From: Aeoliella sp052161615 | Lineage (GTDB): Bacteria > Planctomycetota > Planctomycetia > Pirellulales > Lacipirellulaceae | NCBI RefSeq assembly: GCF_052161615.1 | Contig: NZ_CP197417.1 | Coordinates: 5,084,001-5,148,000, forward strand | Reading direction: 5' to 3' | Length of the DNA: 64,000 nucleotides | Shown here: piece after piece, positions 8,376-16,560 of the stretch | How positions within the stretch are numbered: position 1 is the first letter of the stretch | How the letters are laid out: every line of letters starts with the position of its first letter | Made by a program: the position numbers and the translations under genes | Notes under the pieces: generated by a model | Database searches by the model: none | What the model saw: the letters and a program-made list of their open reading frames with translations, nothing else | Told to the model about the DNA's origin: nothing

Positions 8376-9818
8376 TCAAACCATCCCCAGCTTCGCTTCC
8401 ATCTCTTCCAGCGGAACGTTCTTTGTCTCGGGTACCATCGTGGCGATCCACACCAGTTCCAGCACCATCATGAAGCAGAAGAAGCCGAACACGTAGCCCG
8501 GCTCGAACTCGGTCACCACGCGGGGGAACACCAGCGTCAGCGCCGCGGCAAAGATCCAGTGCGTGAAGCTGCCGAGTGCTTGACCCGCGGCGCGATGCTG
8601 CACCGGAAAGATCTCGGAGATAAACACCCAGATCACCGCCCCCTGCCCTACTGCATGCGCGGCGATGAAGGCGAAGATGCACGCCGGGACGATGCTGAAC
8701 GTCTCGGTGAAGAACGCCCACGAGCAAAGCCCCAGCGACACGACGTAACCCACCCCGCCAATCGCCAGCAGAGTTCGCCGGCCTAGCGAATCGATCAGCC
8801 ACAGGCCCACGAACGTGAAGATTAAGTTCGTGATGCCAATGCCCACGGAGTTCAAGAGCGCGGCATTCTCCCCGAGTCCTGCCCGCTCGAAGATTCGCGG
8901 CGCGAAGTAGAGGATGGCGTTGATGCCAGAGAGTTGATTGAAGAACGCGATGAGAAACGCCAATAGAATGGGGATTCGCAGGCGCGACGTCCAAAACCCC
9001 TCGGACGGTACCTCACTCGCAGCGGCTTGAGCACTTGCGCGGTAAGGATTCGCTGACTCCGCCACCGTGTGCCGCGACAATGGCCCGTCGACTGCTGAAC
9101 TTAGCTCAGGCACCACGACCTCGCCTCGCGCGCTCATTGCGATCTCGTCGACCACGTGCTGAAGTTCTTGCTCGCTAGCTTCGGGGTTCACTCTCCGCAG
9201 CACCTCGAGGGCCTTTTCCGTTTCGCCGCGCTTGGCGATCAGCCATCGCGGACTCTCGGGAATCCCCATGCACATCACCCAGTAGATGATCGCGGGAACC
9301 GCCTCGATACCGAGCATCCATCGCCACGCGTGTTCGCCACCGATGGCACCGATGATGGCGTTCGACGCGAAGGCGATCAGAATGCCAAAGACGATGTTAA
9401 ACTGAAACATGCCCGCCAACCGGCCGCGAAGCGTCGGCGGCGAGATCTCGGCGATGTACAGCGGCGCCGCAACCGTCGCGATGCCCACGCCCACGCCACC
9501 TATCCATCGCGCGATCATGAACGAGTAGGCATCGGTCGCGAGCCCCGACCACACGGCCGATACTAAGTACAAGACCCCAACCGCCTGCAAGGTCTTGGTG
9601 CGGCCCCAATGGTCGGTGGGCCAGCCACCCACGAGCGAACCAAGCACCGTACCCCACAGCGCCGCACTCACCGCCAGGCCATGTTGCCAATCGCTGAGTT
9701 CCCAAAGCTTCTGGATGCTCCGCTCGGCGCCGGAGATGACTACCGTGTCGAAACCAAACAGAAACCCGGCAAGCGCCGCCGTGATCGCGCTACGAAACAA
9801 CAAGCTGGTCGAACGCAT
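8376..9818 (-). CDS. Sugar porter, major facilitator superfamily
   Basis: A 480-residue transporter with the sugar-porter hallmarks: GFDTVVISGA in helix 1, DHWGRTKT (loop 2-3), PESPRWL after helix 6, QLSGINAILYFAPRIFE in helix 7, DSLGRRTLL, and PETKNVPLEEMEAKLG at the C-terminus. About 12 helices are predicted by eye. It should import a hexose or pentose by proton symport; the substrate cannot be told. The ATG at 9818 is chosen because it opens directly on the first helix, whereas upstream codons are repeat DNA. The central cytoplasmic loop carries SANPYRASAQAAAS, an NPY motif similar to that opening the neighbouring small membrane protein. Confidence 0.92.
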   Translation of the reverse strand: MRSTSLLFRSAITAALAGFLFGFDTVVISGAERSIQKLWELSDWQHGLAVSAALWGTVLGSLVGGWPTDHWGRTKTLQAVGVLYLVSAVWSGLATDAYSFMIARWIGGVGVGIATVAAPLYIAEISPPTLRGRLAGMFQFNIVFGILIAFASNAIIGAIGGEHAWRWMLGIEAVPAIIYWVMCMGIPESPRWLIAKRGETEKALEVLRRVNPEASEQELQHVVDEIAMSARGEVVVPELSSAVDGPLSRHTVAESANPYRASAQAAASEVPSEGFWTSRLRIPILLAFLIAFFNQLSGINAILYFAPRIFERAGLGENAALLNSVGIGITNLIFTFVGLWLIDSLGRRTLLAIGGVGYVVSLGLCSWAFFTETFSIVPACIFAFIAAHAVGQGAVIWVFISEIFPVQHRAAGQALGSFTHWIFAAALTLVFPRVVTEFEPGYVFGFFCFMMVLELVWIATMVPETKNVPLEEMEAKLGMV

Positions 9819-10235
9819 AGAACTCGCACCCGTCAGTGGGAACACAAGAGAAGACAAGCAACGTGGTTCTAGTGTAGCGAGTTGTTTACCGAAGTGCGCG
9901 CCTGCTAACTTTTTGTTTGCAGATTGCGGTTCTCGCCCTCCTAGCCCCACAAAGAACTTGTGGGAGGGCTCTCCGAGCCCGATGAAGCCGAGTGGACCTC
10001 CCCAATTGCAACACACTGCGACTTAGAGCAGTTGGTCCGACGACACGTAGGTCGTCGGCTATCCTAACTCGACTAGAGAGTTGCACCGTTACGCGCCGTG
10101 AATAGCTGCCGAGCTACGCCTCGTCGGACAAAACTCTCTGATTCAGATGGTTCTGTAATATGAGAGATTCCTCCTAGCTCATCGGGGTCGGAGACCCCTC
10201 CCACAGATTGCTTTGGAATGGAATATCATCTCCCC
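9819..10235. repeat. Repeat-rich intergenic region (R2 and R3 members)
   Basis: No gene seen. It contains an R2 copy near 9953-10008 (GTGGGAGGGCTCTCCGAGCCC ... GGACCTCCCCA), an R3 copy at 10031-10061 (GGTCCGACGACACGTAGGTC then GTCGGCTAT), an R3 copy in the opposite orientation at about 10102-10130, and a half R2 at 10180-10206 (GGGGTCGGAGACCCCTCCCA). Other R2 and R3 members are at 25268-25334, 48236-48264, 48307-48341, 49012-49064 and 61551-61580. Confidence 0.7.
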
Positions 10236-10859
10236 TCACCGCTCAAACGTCTCCTCGCGCTCCAGCATCGCGATGAACTCGGCGATCTTGCGAGCCTTGG
10301 TCTCCGCCCGCTTCACGTTGTGCAGCCGGTAGTAGAAACCATAGCGAGTCGCTTTCTTCAGTGTCTTGTAGAACTTCGTGGCGGCCTTCGATTTTTTGAG
10401 CGCCGCCAGGAACTCGGGCGACTCTTCGAACGTCGAGCTCGATGCGTACGCCGCGTCCCAGCGTCCGTCGGCCTTGGCAAGCTCGACCACGGCGTGGCCC
10501 GCCGGTTTCATCCGGCCCTCGAGCGTAAGCCGCTCGATGTGGCCCTTATTCACCTGCGACCAAACGCTACGCTTGCCGCGCGGCGTGAACTTGTGAATCC
10601 AAGAGACCTCATTCCCCTTCCGCACGGGGCCATCAATCCAGCCGTAGCAGAGCGCGACTTCGAGCGCCTCGGTGTAAGTGATGCTCTTGTATTCACTGGC
10701 GACCTTGAAGAACTGAATCCAAACCCCCGCGTGATCCACGTGATGCTTCGCAAGCCATCGCTCGAATACGGCGGGCGTTGCAAAGGGAAGCACCGGCTTA
10801 TCGTCGGGGGAAGCTACGGCGTGGACGTCGGCCGGTGGTTGGGGTTTCTTCTTAGGCAT
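10236..10859 (-). CDS. YdeI/OmpD-associated (OmdA) family protein
   Basis: A 207-residue protein. The N-terminal domain includes ATPAVFERWLAKHHVDHAGV, EALEVALCYGWIDG and SWIHKFTPRGKRSVWSQVNK, characteristic of the YdeI family. The C-terminal helical OmdA domain covers about residues 140-200 (LAALKKSKAATKFYKTLKKA). Family members are linked loosely to bacteriocin or polymyxin tolerance; the biochemical role is not known. The ATG at 10859 (MPKKKPQPPA) is preferred to one at 10919, which would overlap the upstream gene. Probably the second gene of a pair with 10916-11230. Confidence 0.85.
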   Translation of the reverse strand: MPKKKPQPPADVHAVASPDDKPVLPFATPAVFERWLAKHHVDHAGVWIQFFKVASEYKSITYTEALEVALCYGWIDGPVRKGNEVSWIHKFTPRGKRSVWSQVNKGHIERLTLEGRMKPAGHAVVELAKADGRWDAAYASSSTFEESPEFLAALKKSKAATKFYKTLKKATRYGFYYRLHNVKRAETKARKIAEFIAMLEREETFER

Positions 10860-10915
10860 TACGGGGAGGGGAACGGGGCGGTTGGTAGAGAATCTTCGCG
10901 CGTAACTTGCTCGCT

Positions 10916-11230
10916 TCACGAAACCGATTTCGTTTTACTTCGGACACGCTCCACGATCCAACCCACGAGCAAGGCCAAGCCACCGCCGCCGAGCGACAAC
11001 CCCGCGTGCTCCAAGAACACGACCGCAACATCTCCCGGATCCTGGGTCGCCGGCCCCAGCGGACGTGGCTCGATCATCTGATTAATCGAAGTGGCGTAGT
11101 ACGCCAGCAAACTCGTACGCCGAAGTGCCCCGCCATCGGGCATCATAACGAAGGTTTTGAGCAGCAGGCCGAGCAGGACGAAGGAGACGACGAAGCCGAC
11201 CCAGAACCAGATGAAGAGTCTTTGCTTCAT
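10916..11230 (-). CDS. Small membrane protein of unknown function
   Basis: A 104-residue protein. It has two probable transmembrane helices, residues 7-29 (IWFWVGFVVSFVLLGLLLKT) and about 75-92 (LSLGGGGLALLVGWIVE), and a basic C-terminus. A perfect AGGAGG ribosome site lies 8 to 9 bases before the ATG, which makes this start secure. It ends 56 bases before the YdeI-like gene on the same strand. Not recognised as any named family. Confidence 0.72.
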   Translation of the reverse strand: MKQRLFIWFWVGFVVSFVLLGLLLKTFVMMPDGGALRRTSLLAYYATSINQMIEPRPLGPATQDPGDVAVVFLEHAGLSLGGGGLALLVGWIVERVRSKTKSVS

Positions 11231-12342
11231 TTCCTACTACCTCCTGTTACCGAACCGAGTCACCGCCGGACGTGACTGAGACAGCTTGCAATTCCGCACT
11301 ATTGTAGCAGGCACAATTCCGGTGCTGACAGAAACCGATACCCTCACCAACGCCCATTTCGCATGCATGAACTTTTTTTCACCTTTTTGCAGAAAGCAAC
11401 TTGAATGCGCGCTCGAATTGTGTTCAAATGAACACACTCCTCTTTTCGAGTGTTTTTTGTTCTTTGACAACTGAAAAACTGAGAATTGCGGCCAAGCTGA
11501 CAGCGGCCTGTGGAGACCTCCGCGCTCTGCCATTCTGAGGGAGCTTCCAGCGACTGAAGGATCTCGTTTGCCAATAGCGTAGGGTTTCCGAGGGACGAGC
11601 CCCCACCCCGGCCCTCCCCCGAGTCGTTGTTGCGGTCATGGCACCGAAGTGGTTTAGTTTGTTGCGCAACAACTTGGAGGAGGGAGCAACAGGGTAATGT
11701 CGCACCTGCGGGTTACCCCTGCGACTTAATTTTTGCGAGGCACCCGGAGACCCTGTTCGCAAACGGTTTGCCTGCAAGGCGTTACGTCGAATCTCCCGCC
11801 GGGTGAAAAAGTAGTAATGTCGCACCCAATGAAATATTCGCGGGTTGCGACTCAACTATCGTCGGTGCGCAAAACCGCACGCACCGCTAGCGTGAACTGT
11901 CGAAACGGGCTTCGCGTAGTTAGGTGCATAGCCAAGGAGCGGCGAATTCATCCGCTCCGCAGGCTCAATCAAGGACCGGCGATAGAGACGTTGCCGGCCT
12001 TCCTGGCACGACGCCTTTTCATGAGCGGTCTTGTCCTGTGCGTTCGGCGGAGTCCGAACAATCGGCAAGGTCGGCAGGCCCCGGCGATCCGGTTCTGGCC
12101 GCTTATTGCTACCTCCCTTACGTGCAATAAGTCACCTGTAGCGGTCGTGCGGTAACAAGTGCTCCCGGCCCTCGAAAATTCTGGTGGCAGATTTTTTGAC
12201 CACCCCCATTTCGTGGCCTATATTCGCTTGTGCCCCGGGACTGTGCCCGCTTTTCCGGCGAGCCCCCTGCCCCGCTCGGTTCGAACTGGAAGCCTCCGGC
12301 AAACGACTCGAACCACCTGCGAAATAGACGGAACGAATCAGC
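11231..12342. other. 1.1 kb non-coding region upstream of the S41 protease gene
   Basis: No convincing reading frame. The part 11370-11851 is the structured element described separately. An R4 repeat (CATTCTGAGGGAGCTTCCAG ... GAAGGATCTCG) sits at 11531-11566 inside it. From 11856 to 12342 nothing was recognised beyond a short hairpin near 12182-12205 (GGTGG ... CCACC). It contains no match to RNase P, tmRNA, 6S or SRP RNA signatures that I could see. Confidence 0.5.
11370..11851 (+). other. Structured non-coding element, copy A: palindrome, boxA-like site, three hairpins
   Basis: In order: an AT-rich lead-in; palindrome TGTGTTC-AAAT-GAACACA at 11419-11436; ACTC/GAGT pair; boxA-like TTGTTCTTTGACAA (11457-11470) continuing CTGAAAAACTG to 11481; then hairpin 1 (GTCGCA 11699-11704 with TGCGAC 11720-11725), hairpin 2 (CACCCGG 11741-11747 with CCGGGTG 11799-11805), hairpin 3 (GTCGCACCC 11819-11827 with GGGTTGCGAC 11842-11851). 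Copy B at 46397-46740 has the same order on the other strand. The blocks 11461-11481 and 11695-11727 are identical to the reverse complements of 46600-46620 and 46521-46553. Similarity to rrn or CRISPR-leader boxA suggests a Nus-antiterminated RNA (inference). It could also be a mobile non-autonomous element. Confidence 0.6.
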
Positions 12343-14055
12343 ATGCGTCACACGCACTACCTCTCGCTCTACCGCTTTGTAGCCGCGATCACCGTTGGCC
12401 TGGGCATTTCGTTTGCCCCCATCGGGTACGCCCAAAGCGAAGCCGTTGCGATCACTGCCGAGGCCGAGCCTCAGGCCGTTTCGCAACTGCTCACCAAAGG
12501 TCGTGAGTTCGAATCCGAGCACCGCTGGGGCGACGCTCTCTCGCTGTACGAAGAAGGTACTCGCAAGCACCCCACCGATCGTCAGCTCGCCGAGCGATTC
12601 GACATTGCTCGCCTGCACTACGGTGTGGAGCGCCGCTACGTCGACCAGAGCTTCCTGCAAGCGGTTACCACGCTGAACTCGGCCCAGGCTGCCGAACTTT
12701 ATGGCGAGCTGCTGGGCAAGATCGACTCGCACTACTACGTGAATCCTCCATGGGGCACTTTGGCTCAGCGAGGCGTGCAGTCGGTCGACGTGGCGCTGAC
12801 GAAAACCAACTTCCTGCGTCACAACGGCATCCAAGCCGACACCGCCAAGATCACCCAGGTCCGCCGGGCGATTTACGGTCCGCTGCAAAACCGCACGATT
12901 ACGACCCGCGAGCAAACGCTCGCCGTGGCTCAGCAAGTCGCCCAGATTGCTTCGCAACAACTGGGACTGAGCCAAACCGCGGTGGAACTCGAATTCACCG
13001 CCGCAGCCGCGGGTTCGCTCGATCATTACTCGGCCTTCCTTTCCGGCGACCAGCTGCGTGAGATCTACTCGCAGATCGAAGGCAACTTTGTGGGACTGGG
13101 TGTCGAACTCAAGGCCGCGAAGAATGGTGGCCTCGAAATCGTTAGCACTATTCCCAACAGCCCTGCCGAGCGTGCACAGATCAAGTCGGGCGATGTGATT
13201 ACTCGCATCGACGGTCGCAACATCACGACCATGAGCACCGACGAAGCCGCCGGCTTGCTGACGGGCGAAGAAGGAACAACGGTCGAAGTGCACGTCGAGC
13301 CAGGACAGTCGGGCGACCTCGCCCACATGGCTGGTGCTCGCAGTGCATTCGACGTTCAGGTTCGCCGCGAACACGTGGACGTGCCTAGCCTCGAAGACGT
13401 GTCGATCGTCGATGCCGCTTACGGTGTGGCTTACATCCGCGTGCCGGTGTTCCAGAAGACCACTTCTCGTGACCTCGAAGCCGCACTGTGGGACCTGCAT
13501 GCGAAGGGTATGCGGACGCTGGTGCTCGACCTTCGCGGCAACCCGGGTGGTCTGCTGACCTCGAGCGTCGAAATCGCCGACAAGTTTGTCGCTCAGGGAC
13601 GCATCGTGTCGACCCGCGGCCGGAGTGCTGGCGAGGACTTCGACTACCGTGCTCATCGTGCCGGCACCTGGCGAGTTCCGCTGGTAGTGCTGATCGACGA
13701 CCAGAGTGCGAGTGCGAGTGAGATTTTCGCCGCCGCGATTCGCGACAACCGTCGCGGCACCGTGATCGGCGAGCGTAGTTTTGGAAAAGGTTCGGTCCAG
13801 GGCATCTTCCCACTGGGTTACGGTGGGGCCGGAATTCGCCTGACGACCGCCAGCTTCTATTCCCCCAATGGCCAGCCCATCAGTCAGGTCGGAGTACAAC
13901 CCGATATCGTCGTGCGACGGACTAACGGCTCGGCAGAGGGGACTCATGCGGTCGGATTCCGCGGCACCGAGGACGACCAACCGCTGGCCAAAGCGGTGGA
14001 AGTTGCCCGCACCCAGGTGGTTCAGACCGCCTCGGACGAGAACTCCCGCCGCTAA
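12343..14055 (+). CDS. S41 family C-terminal processing protease (CtpA-like)
   Basis: A 570-residue exported protease. A signal peptide covers about residues 1-30 (ending GYAQ). An N-terminal helical region is followed by a PDZ domain, about residues 245-330 (GLGVELKAAKNGGLEIVSTI, SGDVITRIDG). The S41 catalytic domain, about 350-530, has LRGNPGGLLTSSVEIADKFV, the Ser-containing DDQSASASEIFAAAI and the Lys-containing GERSFGKGSVQGIFPL. The Ser/Lys pair is intact. It should trim the C-termini of periplasmic or envelope proteins. The ATG at 12343 begins the signal peptide; no strong ribosome site is seen. It is probably monocistronic. Confidence 0.93.
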   Translation: MRHTHYLSLYRFVAAITVGLGISFAPIGYAQSEAVAITAEAEPQAVSQLLTKGREFESEHRWGDALSLYEEGTRKHPTDRQLAERFDIARLHYGVERRYVDQSFLQAVTTLNSAQAAELYGELLGKIDSHYYVNPPWGTLAQRGVQSVDVALTKTNFLRHNGIQADTAKITQVRRAIYGPLQNRTITTREQTLAVAQQVAQIASQQLGLSQTAVELEFTAAAAGSLDHYSAFLSGDQLREIYSQIEGNFVGLGVELKAAKNGGLEIVSTIPNSPAERAQIKSGDVITRIDGRNITTMSTDEAAGLLTGEEGTTVEVHVEPGQSGDLAHMAGARSAFDVQVRREHVDVPSLEDVSIVDAAYGVAYIRVPVFQKTTSRDLEAALWDLHAKGMRTLVLDLRGNPGGLLTSSVEIADKFVAQGRIVSTRGRSAGEDFDYRAHRAGTWRVPLVVLIDDQSASASEIFAAAIRDNRRGTVIGERSFGKGSVQGIFPLGYGGAGIRLTTASFYSPNGQPISQVGVQPDIVVRRTNGSAEGTHAVGFRGTEDDQPLAKAVEVARTQVVQTASDENSRR

Positions 14056-14181
14056 TCGGGTGGGGGCGGGACGTTGACGCCGGGGGCCTTGGGCTCAATA
14101 CTATTGGGTTCTCTCGGGGACCTGGCGTGTGCGTCGGATCGCGTCCCCCCTTTGCCTCAGAACCCAGCCCCGGCCTCAGCC

Positions 14182-14880
14182 ATGCCAGCGGAAGAAGATG
14201 ACGACCTGTACGACGGCGACTACGAATTCGTGGACGACGACGATGAGGATGAAGAGTACGAAGAAGACTCAGAAGAAGAGTATGAGTACGAGTACGAAGA
14301 TGAGGACGACGCTGAAGAGGAAGAGGACGAAGTAGAAGAGGTCGAGGAGAAGCCGAAGGCGAAACCTCGCGGCAAGAGCGCGCCGGCGAAGAAGGCTGCT
14401 GAGAAGCCAGCCGAGAAGAAAACCGCCGCCAAGCCCAAGGCCGCCGCGAAGCCGAAGAAGGAGCCCAAGGAAGCCAAAGAACCGAAGGCTGCCAAGGAGC
14501 CCGCTCCCAAGAAAGCCGCGCCGAAGAAAGCTGCTCCCAAGAAGCAGAAGGAAATCTTCGACGACGAGCCGGAGGAAGAAGTCGTCAAGCAAAAGGTCGA
14601 GAAGACCAAACCCGTCGACGAAGCGACCCCTGTAGCCGCAGAGGCAGTCGAAGGTGCTCCAGCCGAAGACGCGGACGAGTACGGTCGCCCCGCGCCCACG
14701 GCGAACTACTTCGTGCACATCTACGAGTTCAAGGCGTACAAGCGGACCATCGATCGGCCGTTCACGCCCGAAGAAGCCGACGCATTCGCCACCGAGTACA
14801 ACCGTTGCAGCAAGGTCTACGGACGTTGGGCAGTGCCGGGCAAGGCGGACGTGAAGCCAGGTAAGGAACTTGCTCCTTAG
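14182..14880 (+). CDS. Acidic and Lys/Ala/Pro-rich protein with a conserved C-terminal domain
   Basis: A 232-residue protein in three parts. Residues 4-60 are almost all Asp/Glu with Tyr. Residues 62-135 are Lys/Ala/Pro repeats (such as KPKAAAKPKK and PKKAAPKKAAPKK) like histone H1-type tails. Residues 165-232 form a normal-looking domain (ANYFVHIYEFKAYKRTIDRP, FTPEEADAFATEYNRCSKVY). ATG 14182 is chosen since the acidic segment starts there; the frame is open upstream to 14074. The polyampholyte design suggests nucleic-acid or polyanion binding (inference). It lies 47 bases upstream of mutY on the same strand. No named family is recognised. Confidence 0.72.
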   Translation: MPAEEDDDLYDGDYEFVDDDDEDEEYEEDSEEEYEYEYEDEDDAEEEEDEVEEVEEKPKAKPRGKSAPAKKAAEKPAEKKTAAKPKAAAKPKKEPKEAKEPKAAKEPAPKKAAPKKAAPKKQKEIFDDEPEEEVVKQKVEKTKPVDEATPVAAEAVEGAPAEDADEYGRPAPTANYFVHIYEFKAYKRTIDRPFTPEEADAFATEYNRCSKVYGRWAVPGKADVKPGKELAP

Positions 14881-14927
14881 AAGGGGAGCTCCTTAGTCGT
14901 GCTGACGCTGGTGACAACACGCACGTG

Positions 14928-16037
14928 ATGCGAATGGCAACGGACGCTTCCACCGACTTCGAGCTCACCAGCGCGTGGAAGCAATCGTTCCGCCGCAAGC
15001 TGCTCGCTTGGTACAAGCAGTACGAGCGCGACTTGCCATGGCGCAAAAGTCGCGATCCGTACCGCGTGTGGGTTAGCGAGGTGATGCTGCAACAAACGCA
15101 GGTCGCCACCGTTCGCGCGTACTTCGAACGATTCATGGCCGCACTGCCAACGGTGCATGACTTGGCGTCGGCGGACGAGCAGCAGGTGCTGCGGTTGTGG
15201 GAGGGACTCGGCTACTACCGCCGAGCTCGTGGTCTGCATGCGGCGGCGAAGGTGGTGTCGAGCGAGCTCGAGGGCAAGTTCCCCGAGACCGTCGAAGAGC
15301 TGATGAAGCTCCCCGGCATCGGACGCTACACGGCGGGGGCGATTGTCTCGATCGCGTACGACAAACCGGCTCCGATTCTCGAAGCCAACACAATACGGTT
15401 GCTCTCGCGACTCGTGGCGCTCCGCGACGACCCCACGCGAACCGCGGGGCAGAAGAAGCTGTGGCGAATTGCCGAGGAGCTTCTACCCGCGAAGGATGTA
15501 TCTCGCTTCAATCAGGCGTTGATGGAGCTGGGCTCGCTGGTTTGTACGCCGCGCGAACCAAAGTGCGATGCGTGCCCTGTTGAGTCGCTGTGCCAAGCGA
15601 GACAGCTCGGCGTCGTGGGCGAGCTTCTGCCGACCACCAAGAAAACCAACTACACCGAGCTGCACGAAGCTGCGGTGGTGGTCCGGCGCGGGGGCGACGT
15701 ACTCGTCCGGCAGTGCGGCCCTGACGAACGCTGGAGCGGGCTGTGGGACTTTCCGAGGTTTGGCGTCGAGAGCGAAGGTCCCTTGTACGCGGTGCGCGAG
15801 ATTGAAACGAAACTCGCGGAGCTCACAGGCATCACGGCTTCGCTGGGACCACTGCTAAAAACAATTAAGCACGGGGTCACGCGGTTTCGCATCACGCTCG
15901 ACTGCTACGAGGCGACGCACAAGGGTGGCCGGTTGAAGTCGTCCAAGGCATCGCCAGCTGTTTGGGTAAAACCTTCTGAGCTTGCGGAGTATCCGCTCAG
16001 TACGACGGGGCGGAAGATTGCCAAGCTGCTCGGCTAA
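14928..16037 (+). CDS. mutY: A/G-specific adenine glycosylase, divergent
   Basis: A 369-residue protein. The helix-hairpin-helix LPGIGRYTAGAI, the general-acid Glu in SEVMLQQTQV, and the iron-sulfur cluster cysteines (C-TPREPK-C-DA-C-PVESL-C, spacing 6-2-5) are intact. The C-terminal NUDIX-like domain (WSGLWDFPRFG) is present, so it is MutY rather than endonuclease III. MutY removes adenine opposite 8-oxoguanine. Two features differ from E. coli MutY: the catalytic Asp of ILDGN is Glu here (ILEAN), and the 8-oxoG-reading FSH motif appears as VTR in KHGVTRFRIT. The start could be GTG 14925, ATG 14928 or ATG 14934. Confidence 0.9.
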   Translation: MRMATDASTDFELTSAWKQSFRRKLLAWYKQYERDLPWRKSRDPYRVWVSEVMLQQTQVATVRAYFERFMAALPTVHDLASADEQQVLRLWEGLGYYRRARGLHAAAKVVSSELEGKFPETVEELMKLPGIGRYTAGAIVSIAYDKPAPILEANTIRLLSRLVALRDDPTRTAGQKKLWRIAEELLPAKDVSRFNQALMELGSLVCTPREPKCDACPVESLCQARQLGVVGELLPTTKKTNYTELHEAAVVVRRGGDVLVRQCGPDERWSGLWDFPRFGVESEGPLYAVREIETKLAELTGITASLGPLLKTIKHGVTRFRITLDCYEATHKGGRLKSSKASPAVWVKPSELAEYPLSTTGRKIAKLLG

Positions 16038-16047
16038 CGAAGAAGAA

Positions 16048-16184
16048 TTAGTCGCGGATCGGCGCGGATTTGGGCAGATCAGCGCGAATGAAATCAGCCA
16101 TGCCATCCGCTGCAGGGTTTATAATTTGATCCACAGTTTCAGATTCGCGATAATCCGCTAAGATCCGCGACCATCCGCGACGAA
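16048..16184. repeat. Interspersed palindromic repeat, family R6
   Basis: Repeated words of the type CGCGGATC and GATCCGCG in opposite orientations (ATTAGTCGCGGATCGGCGCGG on the left, ATCCGCGACCATCCGCGACG on the right). Related stretches are at 17688-17786 and, more diverged, at 30159-30235. It fills the gap between mutY and the MazG-like gene. Confidence 0.6.
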
Positions 16185-16189
16185 TTCCT

Positions 16190-16555
16190 ATGAATACGAA
16201 GAACGACAATTCAACCACAGTCGCCCAGCTCAAGACACTCGTTGACGACTTCGTGCGCGAGCGCGATTGGTCACAGTTCCATTCGCCGAAGAACTTGGCG
16301 ATGGCGCTGGCAATCGAGGCGGCGGAGTTGATGGAGCACTTTCAGTGGATCGAGGTTGCCGACTCGCGTGAGGTCGCGAATCATCCCGAGAAGCTCGCGG
16401 CGGCGGCCGAAGAGATCGCCGACGTGCTGGCCTACACGCTGGCGATCGCCAACTCGATGGGGGTCGACTTGTCGGCGACGCTGCACGCCAAGATGATCAA
16501 GAATGCCCAGAAGTATCCGGCCGACAAGTTCCAAGGTCGGCACGGGGGCAAGTAG
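16190..16555 (+). CDS. MazG-like nucleotide pyrophosphohydrolase
   Basis: A 121-residue all-alpha protein. The metal-binding signature is plain: ALAIEAAELMEHFQW and AAAAEEIADVLAYTLAIAN (ExxE ... ExxD), followed by KMIKNAQKYPADKFQGR, as in single-domain MazG/dCTP pyrophosphatase (RS21-C6-type) enzymes. It should hydrolyse a (d)NTP, possibly a modified one, to the monophosphate and pyrophosphate, cleaning the nucleotide pool. Its stop is five bases before the ATP-grasp start, so the two genes are an operon. Confidence 0.9.
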   Translation: MNTKNDNSTTVAQLKTLVDDFVRERDWSQFHSPKNLAMALAIEAAELMEHFQWIEVADSREVANHPEKLAAAAEEIADVLAYTLAIANSMGVDLSATLHAKMIKNAQKYPADKFQGRHGGK

Positions 16556-16560
16556 CCATC

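Noticed and set aside
11457..11481. Start of an rRNA operon, because of the boxA-like sequence
   Set aside because: No 16S or tRNA sequence follows in either copy.
11695..11851. CRISPR array suggested by two GTCGCAC hairpin units behind a boxA-like leader
   Set aside because: Only two units, their loops differ and the sequence between them forms its own hairpin; no cas gene is nearby.
12118..13980. 620-codon minus-strand open frame over the S41 protease gene
   Set aside because: It is antisense to a gene with complete PDZ and S41 motifs and gives a low-complexity product; a high-GC shadow.
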